The notes below the pieces were generated by a model, which had not been told where the DNA came from, made no database searches, and saw only the letters and a list, made by a program, of their open reading frames with translations. This document shows positions 35,645-47,399 of a stretch of 64,000 bases of DNA, piece after piece; the first letter of the stretch is position 1; every line of letters begins with the position of its first letter. Source of the stretch: Megamerina dolium (Eukaryota; Arthropoda; Insecta; Diptera; Megamerinidae). The DNA is taken from assembly GCA_963854835.1 (NCBI GenBank), contig OY978529.1, positions 6,544,501 to 6,608,500 of the forward strand, given 5' to 3'. The translations under genes and the position numbers were made by a program.

Positions 35645-36738
35645 TCAAGTCAGTCCATAAGTTCATGCGTTTTTCAATTATTTGTGATTTACAATGTCTA
35701 CCAAACGTTTAGGCAAATTTTTAATTCCCTGCTCAAAAAATTGTTTGTCCTTGGAACCAAAATACGCGTCGATATCCCTATTTATAGCTTCTTTTGAGAT
35801 GTAATTCTTATTACTTGAATGGGACTGAAGTCTGCGAAAAAGGTGATAATCGCAAGGTGCAATATCCGGAGAGTATGGTGGATGCGGCATTAGCTCCCAT
35901 CCGAGCTCGTTCAGCTTGCCTAATGTCTGCCTTGCGGTATGCGATCTTGCATTGTCGTGGCGAAACAAAACTTAGCGTCTATTGACTAAAGACGGAAGAT
36001 TTTTTTTAAAGTGCTTCATTCAGTTTGAGTAGTTAATGGCAATAATAATCAGCTGTGGTCGGCTAGTTTGGTTCCAGCAGATCAAAATAAACGATACCGG
36101 CCATATCCCACCAAATAGACAGGAGAATCTTCTTGGGGTGTTTTCCATTTCTGGGGGTTTCATCTTTATCTAACCACTAGCGTTTGCGAACAGGATTATT
36201 CTAAAGGACACATTTTTCGACCCCAGTAACAATACGGTTCAAAAAACTCTCATTTTCAAGCTGAGAACACACATTCACTCTCTGCTGAAGGTTTGTTTAT
36301 GCGGAACCCATTTTCCCGGAACCAGGTGCCTGCAAACTGTTCCATGTGATGAATTTAACGTTCCAGCCATCATATCGACTGTCAAACTTGGCTCAGCTTC
36401 CACGAGTTCCAGCAAGACGTCGGAGTTAAAGACCTCAACGTTACAATCACCACATTGGAATTTGAAAAACCACTTTTGCGAAGTCCTTACACTCACGGTA
36501 TTCTCCCCATGAATTGAGTTTATTTCTGCACTAGCAGTTGTTGCATTTTTTCCACTTTTATAAAAAAATACACAATATACCTCTTATACTCGCTCGAAGA
36601 TTCCTTTTTTTTTTAAGAACGCGAACTTTTATCCGTGATTAAAATCACTTTTTGAATGCACAATACATTTCTCCCACGAAAAGCGCCTACTGTGAAACTA
36701 TTGAAAAAAGTAACGCCCGAACTTATGGACTGACCTGA
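35645..36738 (-). mobile_element. Mariner (DD34D) element with complete ends, broken transposase
   Basis: Ends TCAAGTCAGTCCATAAGTTC (left) and GAACTTATGGACTGACCTGA (right) are inverted, with TA at 35643-35644 and 36739-36740; length 1094 bp. On the minus strand the N-terminal part (SVRTSQKWFFKFQCGDCNVE, 36275-36496) and C-terminal part (HDNARSHTARQ and SPDIAPCDYHLF, 35678-35968) are separate frames. The second and third catalytic aspartates are intact with 34 residues between. The middle section is frameshifted. It sits within or beside LINE RNase H sequence. Confidence 0.9.
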
Positions 36739-36769
36739 TACTATCAGATGCATTAATACTTGGCCTTCT

Positions 36770-37110
36770 AGTTGTCAGAGGGTATCCCAGTATTTCTTGA
36801 GGAGGATTTTTTTACCCGCTGACTCTAACCTGAGCCAGGTTTATAGCTTTAAGACATTATAGTGGATGGATCCTATGCCGAAATAATATATTCCCAATGA
36901 ATCTGAACAAATTCTTCCATTTACTGGCTTATCTAATGTTGAACCATCGATGAAAACTTGCTGCATATTTCCCTGAGAAGATCCCATTTCTTCTACGTTT
37001 AGGTATAAGAGTGGTATTTACCAGTTCCCCTTGCCTGTAGTTTGAATCATTATCAGAAGATGACCGATATGGCGGTCCTTAACCTTTTCTGCTCCATAGT
37101 TATTCCAAGG
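36770..37110 (-). pseudogene. LINE RNase H start fragment
   Basis: The minus strand reads VFIDGSTLDKPVNGRICSDS near 36900-36960, followed by LGIYYF. This resembles the opening strand of an R1/Jockey-type RNase H domain with its first aspartate (DGS). The rest is frameshifted. The mariner at 35645-36738 lies immediately to its left and may interrupt the same element. Confidence 0.5.
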
Positions 37111-37804
37111 ATTCGGTGTATTCGAATTCTACAATATATGCAAGCATTCGATTCAAACTAATTTAGAGATAACAATTTACATATTGTATGTACTATATAT
37201 TCTCCGCATAAAATCAATATTGCTCTTTTCGCCTTTCTCTTTATATAAAATATATCCACATCTGCTATGGCCTACCGTGTCACATGTAACCTCTTCGCAT
37301 AGAATCAGCAGAAACGGGAATGAACCAATGAATTGCGTTGTATTGTAACATGTTATGTACGTCAATTAATTGTCCAACACAACACGAGAAAAAAATGGAA
37401 ACTGAAAACCTTTTGTTGCGCCAACAATTCGTAGCATGATGATGATGATGATGATGATGATGATCGTTATGAGGCTGACGATGTTGTTATTACGTTGCTG
37501 CTCAATGGCAGCATTTCATTTAACCAATTTAGTGAATGTGTGCGGCGTAAATATATTTATATTCGTATATGTGCCTATACTTCGGCTCATCATACCAATA
37601 ATGAATGTATGAGGAAGGATGGGATACCCATGAGTTGAAGTTTCTCAGAGAAATTCAATTAAAAAGAATTTTTTTCGCCCCCATCCCGAATATTTCTTTT
37701 ATCATTTCCCATTTCACTATTATCATACTATTATTACTACTCGCCTTGTTGTTGTTGTTATTATTTACATATTGAACAGCTCCGCATTTTCATAAATTCA
37801 TATA
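37111..37804. other. Noncoding DNA with ATG repeat
   Basis: An ATG/GAT run lies at 37436-37463. Nothing else is recognised. Confidence 0.6.
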
Positions 37805-39870
37805 GGAGGGACTAACAAAAGTTCGATAAATTGATGATATTTTATGTGATTTTGAAGAATTATGAAAATAGAACACGTTTTGTAGTAATCGCACGATATT
37901 CCATTCTAAATTTCAGAAAAATCGGTAAAAAAAATGGAGATGAAAGAACGTAAAGTACTGACAAAAGGTTTGTGGAAATTCCGCCACCAACTTCAGAAGG
38001 AATTCATCATGCAATTCTTTATAGATTTCGACGTCAACTTAAGCCCATAGAAATTTTTAGTAAATTCCAAACAGCATATGGAATGAACGCACCTTCTCTT
38101 AAGGCCATTTGTAAGTGGTATCAACGATTCCATCATCATGGAGCATAGGGCCTCAATAAAGCATTTCCATCTGGTCCTATTTTTTACTACTATCTTTAAT
38201 TCGTTCCACGATTTTCCGCATTCGTCGATTTCTTTATGTAAGAATCTCCTCCACGTGGTCTTAGGGCGACCCCTCTTACGGCTTCATTGGGGGTTCCAAT
38301 CAAAAACTTCTCGGCAAACGTCTGTCTTCTTTTCGCAATATGTAGCCTATCCATCTCCATTTTCGTAGTTTGATATAGTTGGCCATAGGTTCCAGTTGGC
38401 ATTTTTTATATAGGTCGTCATTGCTGATGACATTCGACCACCACACCCTGAAAATACGCCGTATGCATCTGTTAACAAAGCTCTGAATCTTTCCACTTAG
38501 ATGGTCGATTACAAGCCAGGTCTCGCATCCGTAGAGCAGTACTGAGACAATGTTGGATTTAAATAGTCTAATTTTTGTTTGGAAGTATATTTGCGTCGAG
38601 TTCCAGATTTGGCGCAGCTGTGCATTTGCGCCTATTGCTTTGTTTATTCTGACCAAAATATTCTTGTTCTTTCCTGCACTATTCTCCGCGGATATTTTAC
38701 TGCCTAGGTAGGTAAAATCTTCGACTTGTTCAAATTCTTTGTCATGTATCATAAAATTGTCGTTGTTCGACTCGTCGCACAGATCGTGGAGCTTTGCTTG
38801 CATGTCGGAGTGCTTCACAGATAACAAGCAAATATCATCTGCATACGCGAGATCTTCACGGTGTTCGGTGAAGTTCCGGTAGATGCCCCTTCGTTTGCCA
38901 TCTATGGATTTATGTCATCAATAACAATAAGGAATGTGTCGATGGGTCCCACGAATGTTGAATGACAGTCAGAAAGAAGCTCGATTTCGTTATGCTCAAT
39001 GTTTTCTAAGAAAATTCGAAAACGTAGAGTCTAGCAACTTCAGTATGATCGCAATAGGTGAGGAAGCTTGGTTTTTCAAGTACGCCCCGGAAACTAAACA
39101 GCAGTCAAAAGAGCTCAACCGGAGCAAATCCATCTGTTAAAGCAAGGCAACAAAAGTCAGCAATGAAAATGATGATTGCGGTTTACTTCACTAGAGCAAG
39201 AATTGTAGTTGTTACTCCCCTAAATACTTGTCAGACAGTAGCTGCGAAATGGTTCGAAAATTTTGATGGGAAACTGAAACAAAAAGGAACTGCAGCGATA
39301 CTTTTTGCACCATGATAATGCGACAGCTCACACTGTTGAAATGACAAGTAACTCTATTACGTTTTCTGGCGTCGTAGAAATTCACCCGTCACCATATTCC
39401 CGGACCTGGCGCCTTGTGATTTCTGATTATTTCCAAACATGAAGAAACATTTGAGGGTAAAAGTCTTTGGTAGCAATGCAGGGATCAATCAATCAAAATA
39501 GAGCGTGACGTTGGAACAAGGACATAATCCTTGTTCATCAAGTAGACTACGCGAAACCAGACCGAGGTCTGTTAGAGGATATGATACCGCTGAGGGCCAA
39601 CCACAAGTGTTAAGGGCACTGCGACCAAACGAGATCTTTTGTACCCAAAGCAATGCAGGCATAATCAATGCGGTTAACGTGGAAATTAAAAATCGACAAA
39701 AATTAGATTTTGAGGATTGCTTTGATCAGTGGATCTACAGATTGAAGAAATGCATTGAAATTAATGGTGATTATGTAGAAAAGATAAAAAATATTGAAAA
39801 TTAAAAATAAGAAATTAAAAAATTGATGTTTTTATTTATGCAGCTTACCGAACTTTTGTTAGTCCCCACG
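37805..39870 (+). mobile_element. Mariner element split by an RTE-like LINE
   Basis: Inverted ends share GGGACTAACAAAAGTTCG (left near 37808, right near 39848-39865), with TA just after 39870. Pieces of transposase flank a foreign insert. To the left are a start region and AYGMNAPSLKAICKWYQRFH near 38070. To the right are CRWVPRMLNDSQKEARFRYA from 38937, EEAWFFKYAPETKQQS (the first catalytic region with GDE changed to GEE), KWFENF, a HDNATAHT second site near 39312, and the C-terminus DFEDCFDQWIYRLKKCIEIN near 39705. The third catalytic block (about 39380-39440) is scrambled. About 150 bp at 39490-39660 are unexplained and may be another insertion. Confidence 0.85.
38148..38915 (-). pseudogene. 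RTE-like LINE reverse transcriptase C-terminal region nested in mariner
   Basis: The minus-strand frame 38300-38827 reads FTYLGSKISAENSAGKNKN, LLYGCETWLV, FVNRCIRRIFRVWW and KWRWIGYILRK, the post-catalytic thumb and C-terminus of RTE-type LINE proteins. A second frame continues with NRTRWKCFIEALCSM and an ATGATGATGG tail at about 38135-38148 on the minus strand, matching the short-repeat 3' ends of RTE elements. The catalytic core is not included. The insertion is 5'-truncated. The left junction is near 38148 and the right junction near 38905-38925. Confidence 0.8.
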
Positions 39871-39872
39871 TA

Positions 39873-40574
39873 TACACATATTGCTTATATCGTAGGTCTG
39901 TCTGTATGCGTGTATTGATTGTCGAATAATAGTATATAGTACGTATCGTATGTAGTCTGATATTTTATTATTGTTATATGCGATGATAGGCATCTAGCAT
40001 GGCTTGGCTTTTGCAGAAAGGCTTCAAAAAATTTGCATTTTTAACGATTTTTTTTTTTGTTTCTTTTTTTTTTTTGTCATAAATAAATGAATATTACGTT
40101 ATCTGAATATATGTGCGCTTATGTATGTGACTATACATATACCTTATGTATGTATATTTGTACATATAGATATGGGTGTGTGTGTGTAAATGGGCTAGTG
40201 TGCAATATGTTCTATATGTCTCTTTGCAATCCCAAATGCGAGCACTTTAAGCGTTAGCACGTATTTGAACTATCCCTCATTTTGTCTTTATTTTGATGAA
40301 TTTTATGTAATTGACGACTTAACGATTCTTTTCGAAAACGTCGATATTTTGAGTGAAAATATCCAAAGTTGTAAAAAATTTTAAATTTGTTCAAAATGTA
40401 CTCAGCTGATAGAAACAAAAATAGGAGACCCAGGGTCGATGATATACTTCTCCTATACCGCAATCCTTGAGATCTATTGATAAATCTTAACTTGTTCGAA
40501 AATACACGATATTTTACCCATAGCAATTTAAAAATATGTAAAATTTACGATTGACAACCCTCAAATATTCTGTT
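39873..40574. other. Noncoding A+T-rich DNA
   Basis: TATG/TACA-rich with T tracts. The 90-codon minus-strand frame at 40254-40526 is not recognised. Confidence 0.6.
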
Positions 40575-41335
40575 CCAACATTTACTCAAATATTCCTATC
40601 CGCTGGATATTCCAAGCGCCGCCAGGTTTCCCAACACTTGGTCTTTCCAAAGGACGCTCCACTTCGATGGAGCGTCTTCTTTCATTCGCTCGACATGACC
40701 TAGCCAGCGCAGCCGCTGGATTTTGATTCGCCTGACCATGTCTATGTGAGCGAACAGCTCATACATCTCATCGTTGTACCTTATTAGATACTCGGCTTCA
40801 ACGCAAATCGATCCGAATATCCTGTGCAGAACATTTTTCTGAAATCGCCAAGCACGATTTTGATGTCGTGGATGGGGCAACGATCATAAGCTTCTTCGAG
40901 GCGCTGTAAGGAGCTCTATTTTGTCGCATTGTCCTCCTCATCCGTCGAAGCGTGGGCACAGATTAGGCTGATGTTGAAAAATTTGACCCTGATGCGGATG
41001 CCAGCAGTTCGTTCACAAGCGTGAACACAGTTCAGACCAGAAGTCGGAATCTCTTGCTGACCAAAAATCCACATCCTAGTTCGTGCCTCTCTGCGTGGCA
41101 ACTATAGTAGATGTCACAGGATGTTCTTTTGGAGCAGCCCTGCCCCGTCCATCGCATTTCCTGGATAGTGGTGATGTCAGCCTTGTACTTCTCGAGGACA
41201 TCAACCATCTGGATAGAGGCACCTTCCCTATAGATTCGTGGTCCTTTTTTCGTTTGCGTTAATACATAGGAAAACTTTAAGAGCAGTCGGAGCGCTTGGT
41301 ATAAAAGCGTCAATTTTGTATGTAGGCCCCTCTAA
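40575..41335 (-). pseudogene. LINE endonuclease fused to C-terminus by deletion of the RT domain
   Basis: On the minus strand, 41032-41313 carries an AP-endonuclease start (YKADITTIQEMRWTGQGCSK and CDIYYSCHAERHELGCGFLV), including the glutamate of the QE motif. The next piece has FFNISLICAHASTDEEDNAT (40916-41000). A HDIKIVLGDF endonuclease block near 40840 is then joined at once to the C-terminal KVLHRIFGSICVEAEYLIRY and RRIKIQRLRWLGHVERMKED. The whole reverse transcriptase core is missing. The C-terminus matches copies at 2886 and 47400. Confidence 0.8.
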
Positions 41336-42190
41336 GAGGAATATATAAAAGATAGGTATACTGAGAAAATATACATTTTGATATACATTTTACCTATGGG
41401 TGATTTGTAGCGAAATATAGGACTCTTAGTTGATTTTCAGTTGTTAGATTGTAAATATGTTCAGAAAAAATATTAATATTAATTAAATTAATGGAGGTCG
41501 GTTATATATGATTGATTCATGCAGGAATACTGTAGAAGCAGCTAGAGCGAAATTTATAAAAGTATCAATTTGTTTGGTGAGCACCTCTAAGGGGCAAGTA
41601 CTTTCAGAAAAAATATTGAAATGGGAAATATAATGAGGGGTCCGGCATACTCTTCGCCGATCTAGGGGCTATTCCTGGACAATTCTGGGCATATTTGTTG
41701 ATTTTCAAGTGCTTTTGATCTCATTTTTTTAGAGGAGTCTCCCTAAACAGTAAAGTTAGACATTAGGTAAATTCAGACACAATATTGAGTAAGAAAATTA
41801 AAAGAAGCCAGTCATATAGCACTATAAAAACAGTCGAATCGAAATTAATAAAAACATCACTTTTTTAGGTGAGCCCCTCTAAGCGATAGAGGAAGGAGGT
41901 ATACTCAGAAAAAAAAATTAATGGGAATTGGTCATACATTATACCGATCTAAGGGCTATGCTGGGTGTTTTAATGAATTTTGCATCTTTCATAATTTTTA
42001 TCAAGGTTAGGTGGCATTACCGAATCAAACCAACTGCGAATTCAAATTTAAATATGCATAGAAGCATGTATCTCGTCGGTCGGACAAGACTTTTTTTCAT
42101 GTGGCTGTATTATATGTTTTCTAACTTCAGCACCTGCTGCTAGTAGAAACATTCAAAAAATCAAAACTCTGTTTATGGCATGCAAAATCG
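41336..42190. repeat. Degenerate noncoding tandem repeat
   Basis: Three to four diverged units share a GAGCCCCTCTAAGNG start, GGTATACTCAGAAAAA, a run ending in GGTCATACATTATACCG, and CTAAGGGCTAT. Spacing is roughly 200-300 bp. A similar unit is found at 5065-5290. No coding potential is visible. Confidence 0.5.
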
Positions 42191-42197
42191 CCTTTCA

Positions 42198-42553
42198 TAA
42201 AAAAAAAATAAATATGTAACACTTAAAGCCCCGAAGGGCCGAGCTTCTCCTCCATTAGTGGTGTGCGTATTAAATTTTTGGACAGTATTAGAGGGACCTA
42301 CTTATTTTAGCCGGTTCCGAACGGCAGAACTCTTGCGACATCACTTTTTCTGAGCTTTGCCGCAGAGTTTTTTTAGAAGCGTTTTCATGGCAACTTGTTA
42401 CTGTCGGAAGAATGGCCAATTGCTTGCCGATAGGTGGGTACCGTTCGAAAGAAAAATCTTTTCGATATAAAATTTGTTATGCTTCAGCCGGGGATTGAAC
42501 CTACAACCTGCAGATCAGAACCCCAACACACTAGTCACTGAGCTACGACACCC
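42198..42553 (-). mobile_element. tRNA-derived SINE, tail type A, near full length
   Basis: The head begins GGGTGTCGTAGCTCAGTG at 42553, with the B box GGTTCAATCCCC near 42490-42501. The body and tail (AAGTGTTACATATTTATTTT) run to about 42198. I could not identify a clear target-site duplication. Confidence 0.88.
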
Positions 42554-42639
42554 AGTTTCAGTTCATATGTGCTAAAAACTGTTTGACATTACTTGACTTG
42601 ACATCAATCCTATTTCTCTGTTTCAAATGATTCCTTATT

Positions 42640-43420
42640 GTATTATTAACAGGCGCTTATGCACTGCGACCAGACCTGATCTATTGTGCAGTCTTTGGGT
42701 AACCCTAAATTTTCAGGCTTTCAATAAATTTCAGCACTTTGTTGGGTTCATTGTTCTACAATTTATATGGAGGCACTGATTGTGGTTCAGAGAATGTGCT
42801 CCGAGCTTTCGATGTCTAAGATGCAGAATTTGCAGACATCAGTGCCAGATAGATCGAACTTCTTTAAGTGGTATCTGAGGCTGCAGTGGCCTGTAAAATA
42901 ACCACAAAGAATACGTAGGTCAGCTCTACCAAATGTGAGTATCTTTTTAGATATCCCTTTATTTACGATTAAGAACTGTTCTGCTTGACGCTGCCCTATA
43001 CTATTGAGCCAGTGTTCTGCAAATTGCTTTTCCTCCCATTTCCTGATAACCTCCATGACGTAGCATATAGCCAAACCACAGATGGGTTCAAGGCCAATCA
43101 GCGGCTTTTCAGCGCCCATTTTGGCTAGTTTTTCAGCTATTTCGTTCCCTTCGTGTCCTTCATGGCCAGGTATCCATTTTAATACTACAGTATTTAGGTT
43201 TCCTAGCTCATTTAGAAGGATGAGACATTCATCTACTAATTTAGATTGTGAAAGATTGAAGAGCTTTTAAAGCTGCTTGGCTATCTGAAAATATATTAAT
43301 ATGGGATCCTTGCATCTTTCTTCGAAGACACTCCCGCACGCGTATTTCAATGATGTAAACTTCCGCTTGGAAAATTGTTGGGTAGAAACCCATTGGGATT
43401 GATCATCTGAATTTGGGGCC
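42640..43420 (-). pseudogene. LINE RNase H and C-terminal region (R1/Jockey-like)
   Basis: The minus strand contains INIFSDSQAALKALQSF near 43250-43300, then VVLKWIPGHEGHEGNEIAEK near 43130-43190 (the last RNase H motif). The C-terminal region 42787-43119 follows, with FTGHCSLRYHLKKFDLSGTD and CKFC...SEHIL. This is the same domain order as 6740-8030 but a clearly different lineage. Frameshifts lie between the DSQ and PGH motifs. The right boundary near FQAEVYIIEI (43375) is where recognisable sequence ends. Confidence 0.8.
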
Positions 43421-44153
43421 ATAAATTCCCGTCCCGGTTCCACCATCTTCTATTCTCTTCTACGACTCATTCATCTATCACCCAAGGCCTGCAGATAGGA
43501 TTCTGTATTATAGCAATAATTCGTGCAAACATAAATCTTTTTACATTATTGCGAAAATTGTTCGACATTAATTCATTCATTTGACAATGAGCCATGTAGC
43601 TCTAGTTACACCACCGGTGTAGTTTGTTGAGCCAATTGCCATATAATTTAGTATAAGGCCTCCATCATACAAGATCTACACACTCTCATACCAAAGGTTC
43701 ATTGTGAGTGAGGAGCATCAGGAAAGCTGCTGTCAGAAATCTATTGTTCTAAAACACACGATGGCACGATGGTAATATGCTGGACTACTTGACACGCTTT
43801 TTTTGCATATAGACTTCCTATAGCTCTCTTCCATCTACCTATTTTATTGATGTATGTATGGTATGTACATATATAAACTATATAACAATTTATCTTCAAA
43901 ATTCGCCACAAAGTGTTGACATTAATGACCGATAAATTCAATTTTGGTTATTGAATTGTCGTCCTTCTGTTACAGTTCCATAGCCTCAAAATAGCAGAAC
44001 AACCAACATCAGCGCTGCTCTATGTATATTCTTTCTCTTTTTTATCTCTCTTTCTTTCTCTTACTACAGTACATACGTACTAATGTGTACATTTGTTGCA
44101 TACATATGATACATTTCATTCAATTTGCACAGGGGGATTCACAGCTGAACATT
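43421..44153. other. Noncoding DNA
   Basis: No gene is recognised. Near 43540-43575 a CATTATTGCGAAAATTGTTC patch resembles the satellite core. Confidence 0.5.
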
Positions 44154-44476
44154 TTTTTTCGACATGGTTGAATCACCAAATGTTTGTTTCAACATTTCCA
44201 ACGTTTTGGCACCAGAAATTTCGTTTGAAACACACAAAAATTTCACACAAACTCTTTGTTCGATATTTTTATCCATAGTAAAAATCGCAACGCACACAAA
44301 AGGTTGACTTGTCCCTAATGACGCCGTAACCAAACTAAATGACACATAGCAATAAAAATTCATAGAATAGTGGCTGACAGTTGTGTCAACATGGGAAAAC
44401 AATTTTTTTGAAATATTCTCAGAGGGAAAATTAAAAATGAGAATTTCCGGTTTCCGGGTACTTATTTAACAGAATG
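44154..44476 (-). mobile_element. Long-TIR mariner-derived element, half copy
   Basis: The minus-strand start codon at 44276 opens MDKNIEQRVCVKFLCVSNEI, the N-terminus of a DD34D mariner transposase that breaks off after about 40 residues. The right arm matches 54638-54825 and ends at 44476 followed by TA. The left arm is missing. Confidence 0.8.
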
Positions 44477-44478
44477 TA

Positions 44479-45325
44479 AACTTTTCTATCATCGCTTAAA
44501 ATATAGTATATATGTAAATGGTATCAATTTCATATTAAGAGCTTCGAAGAGCTTAGGTCAAGCTCTTTTTTCAAACAAGAAAGATTCTTTAATCAAATTC
44601 GATGAATCGCAATGACAGAAGTCTTGTAACAGAAGAACCTTATCACAGAAACGTCTGCGTTTTTTAGTAAGTCTTCCATTATTTAGTTTCTTAATCAATT
44701 CATTCCCCTTTTTCCAAACACCCTATATCTACAGCACAAATATTGTTAAAGTTTTCATTGTAACTACTTTTCCATATAGCAACATATATACGATACATTC
44801 ATATACCCGCTAAATGCTACTCATACTCATATGTAGATATGTGGAGATAGTTTAACTAGCTTTTCATTTTATATTATACGAATACGAATAACTAACTATA
44901 TACACTATATATGTGTATGTATAGAAAATTAATACAAAAGAGGTATTCACAAAAAAAAAAAAAAAACGCACACCAAGCAGCAACATCAATACCCATTCCT
45001 TCTTAAGTAGAAATAAAATAGAAATGAGTTTATTACCACAAGAAGGCGGTACAATAGCAGCAGGATGTACTCAATAAACAATTGTTGTTTTTGTTGTTGT
45101 TAGTCTCCCTTGGCGTGCTGTACTCATATGGATATGCGTGAGGGAATATTTCTTGTGTCTGTGTGCGTTTATATGTGGATGGATGTATATGTGTAATACG
45201 AATAAGATAAAAGAGGGTGTATTTGATGAAAGAAAATTAATTTTTATTAACTTAATATGATAATTTTATTCAACATCTTCTATACGATAGATATATATAC
45301 ATATAGTTGAGTAAGGAAGCATTTA
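44479..45325. other. Noncoding A+T-rich DNA
   Basis: No recognisable feature beyond short A and GTT runs. Confidence 0.6.
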
Positions 45326-46541
45326 CAGGGTGACTTTTTAACAGCCTTCAGATTTCATTTAAAAAAATGTACATAAAATTTAGAGAAATGTATGAAATCT
45401 TTATTTAAGTCGATAGAACGATTTATATAATTCAACGTTTAAAGATGATTTCATGTGAATAAGGCTGCGCCTCAAATAGTTCATACACTGGGTCCAATTT
45501 TGTCATACTCTCTCCAACATATCGGCCGGTATCTCACGAAGGAATTTTTCAAAATAGGCTTCCAGTGCGTCAACCATTGCGGGCTTGTCGCTATAGACAT
45601 GAGCCTTAACATAGTCCCACAAAAAATAGTCTAAATGCACTAAATAGCACGATTTAAGCGGCCAATCGACCGGCCCCAAACATGAAATAAACTATTCATC
45701 GAACTCGCCTCTCAATTGGGCCATTGTTTCGTTTGCTGTATGTCATTTAGCACCGTCTTGTTGAAACCACATGTCAGCCAAGTCCAGCTCTTCCATTTTG
45801 GGCAAAAGAAAATTTGTAATCATCGCACGGTAGCGCCTGACATTCACAGTAACGTTCCTGCCTTCGTCGTTTTTAAAAAAGTACGGTCCAATTATGCCAC
45901 CGGCCCATACCATCCACACCAAACAGTGCTTTTTCGGCATTTCAGCACACCAAATACGGCAATTTTGATTGTTCACGTATCCAGTCAACCAGAAATGAGC
46001 TTCGTCGCAGAACACAATTTTCCGATAAAAAAGTGGATCTTCATCCAACTTTGCCAGTGCCCATTCAAGTAGGTCGTGTGGCTTCAATCCTTCCACAAAA
46101 TAGTGGAAATAGTGGAGTAGTGAGTAACAGAGGCCCAATTGCTGTGAACGGCGCCGAATCGATAATTCACGGTCATCAACAACACTGGCTGATACAGCTG
46201 CGATAGTTTTCTCTATCCGCACTCTACGTATGCGTGTTGATGGTTTAATGTCCAATAATGTAAATTTGGTGCGAAATTTACTCACAAGATACCGAATAGC
46301 CGCCTCAGAAGATCACCCAAACTGACCATAAAATGGAAGAAGTGCACGATGCATTTTCATAACCGAGCATGAATTTTGATAATAAAATTCAATAATCTGC
46401 AAGCATTGTTCGTTTGTAAATCGATTCACGGTTAAATTAGAGACCAAACTGAACATGTTTGACAGCAACATGTTACACGAAAACAGCTGAGCTGCCAAAA
46501 ACAGATGTTTCCAAAATGAAAGTTGCTAAAAAATCACCCTA
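45326..46541 (-). mobile_element. Rosa-group (DD41D) element, complete, few lesions
   Basis: Ends CAGGGTGACTTTTTAACAGC and GTTGCTAAAAAATCACCCTA are flanked by TA (45324-45325 and 46542-46543); 1216 bp. The transposase N-terminus lies at 46313-46450 (VNRFTNEQCLQIIEFYYQNS). A CGA-to-TGA stop (at about 46310) precedes the 46285-45743 frame, which contains the first catalytic aspartate (FCDEAHFWLTGYVNNQNCRI) and second (MWFQQDGAK). A second stop follows DGAK, and the third catalytic block reads CYLVHLDYFLW. It is the best preserved copy of the subfamily seen also at 2197 and 59573. Confidence 0.92.
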
Positions 46542-46543
46542 TA

Positions 46544-47399
46544 TAAGGATTACAATAAAGAATTTGATGATTGAAGTAACTTTTTATAAGAATGTAAGAA
46601 ATTTTCTACTTTGAAGTGGAAACAAAAAAAAAATAGCTTCGTTTATGACTAACCATATCAATGTTTCTGGCTTCAGTGGAGTATGGTATTCGCTAGAAAT
46701 AATATATATTTGTACATAGCCTTTAATTGCCATACGTGCATAACACATCCCCATATCGGGGATGTGTTGAAATAAAATAGTAACTAACGTTATGGATACC
46801 ACTTAGCATCTACTACATCTAAATCTTAAGGATATGTTAGATAGCTTCAACGACATTATTTACGAAAGAGACACTCCTGTCGCCAAGCAATCAACAATTC
46901 CTTCGGCAATAAGCATTTTTAATCCTATTCAAATTTACCATAATTTTCTGCAAGAAAAACTTCAGTCAAAAACCAACAGTCGTTCTAACACAGAGTTTTT
47001 GTGGGCTTAGACTATCTAGATCTTTATGGAGAAAAGGGCGACTTGAGGGATCTATAGAGATTATAACTCAAAATGCAATAATCACTAAAATGAACATAAA
47101 ATCGACTGAAGAAAGGAGGTATTAATTGAGGAAAACTTGGTTACTGGGTAAAATATTTTTATATGCTCAGGGTGTCAGGAGATCATATTATGCAAACCGA
47201 AACCAAAAAGATTGCGCTTTTTTAGGAAACTATGCAATGGTGAGCACTGAAATATTCCACAAAAATGCAAGATCGCAGATAAATAAATTCAGCAAGAACA
47301 CAAATATCAGTTCCTGGGAGTCGAAAAACGACGTAAAAGATAATACGTAGGTCCTCAAGCAATAAGACAATTGATACCCATTGTACCATTTTAAGTCTC
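46544..47399. other. Noncoding DNA
   Basis: No recognised repeat or gene. Confidence 0.55.
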
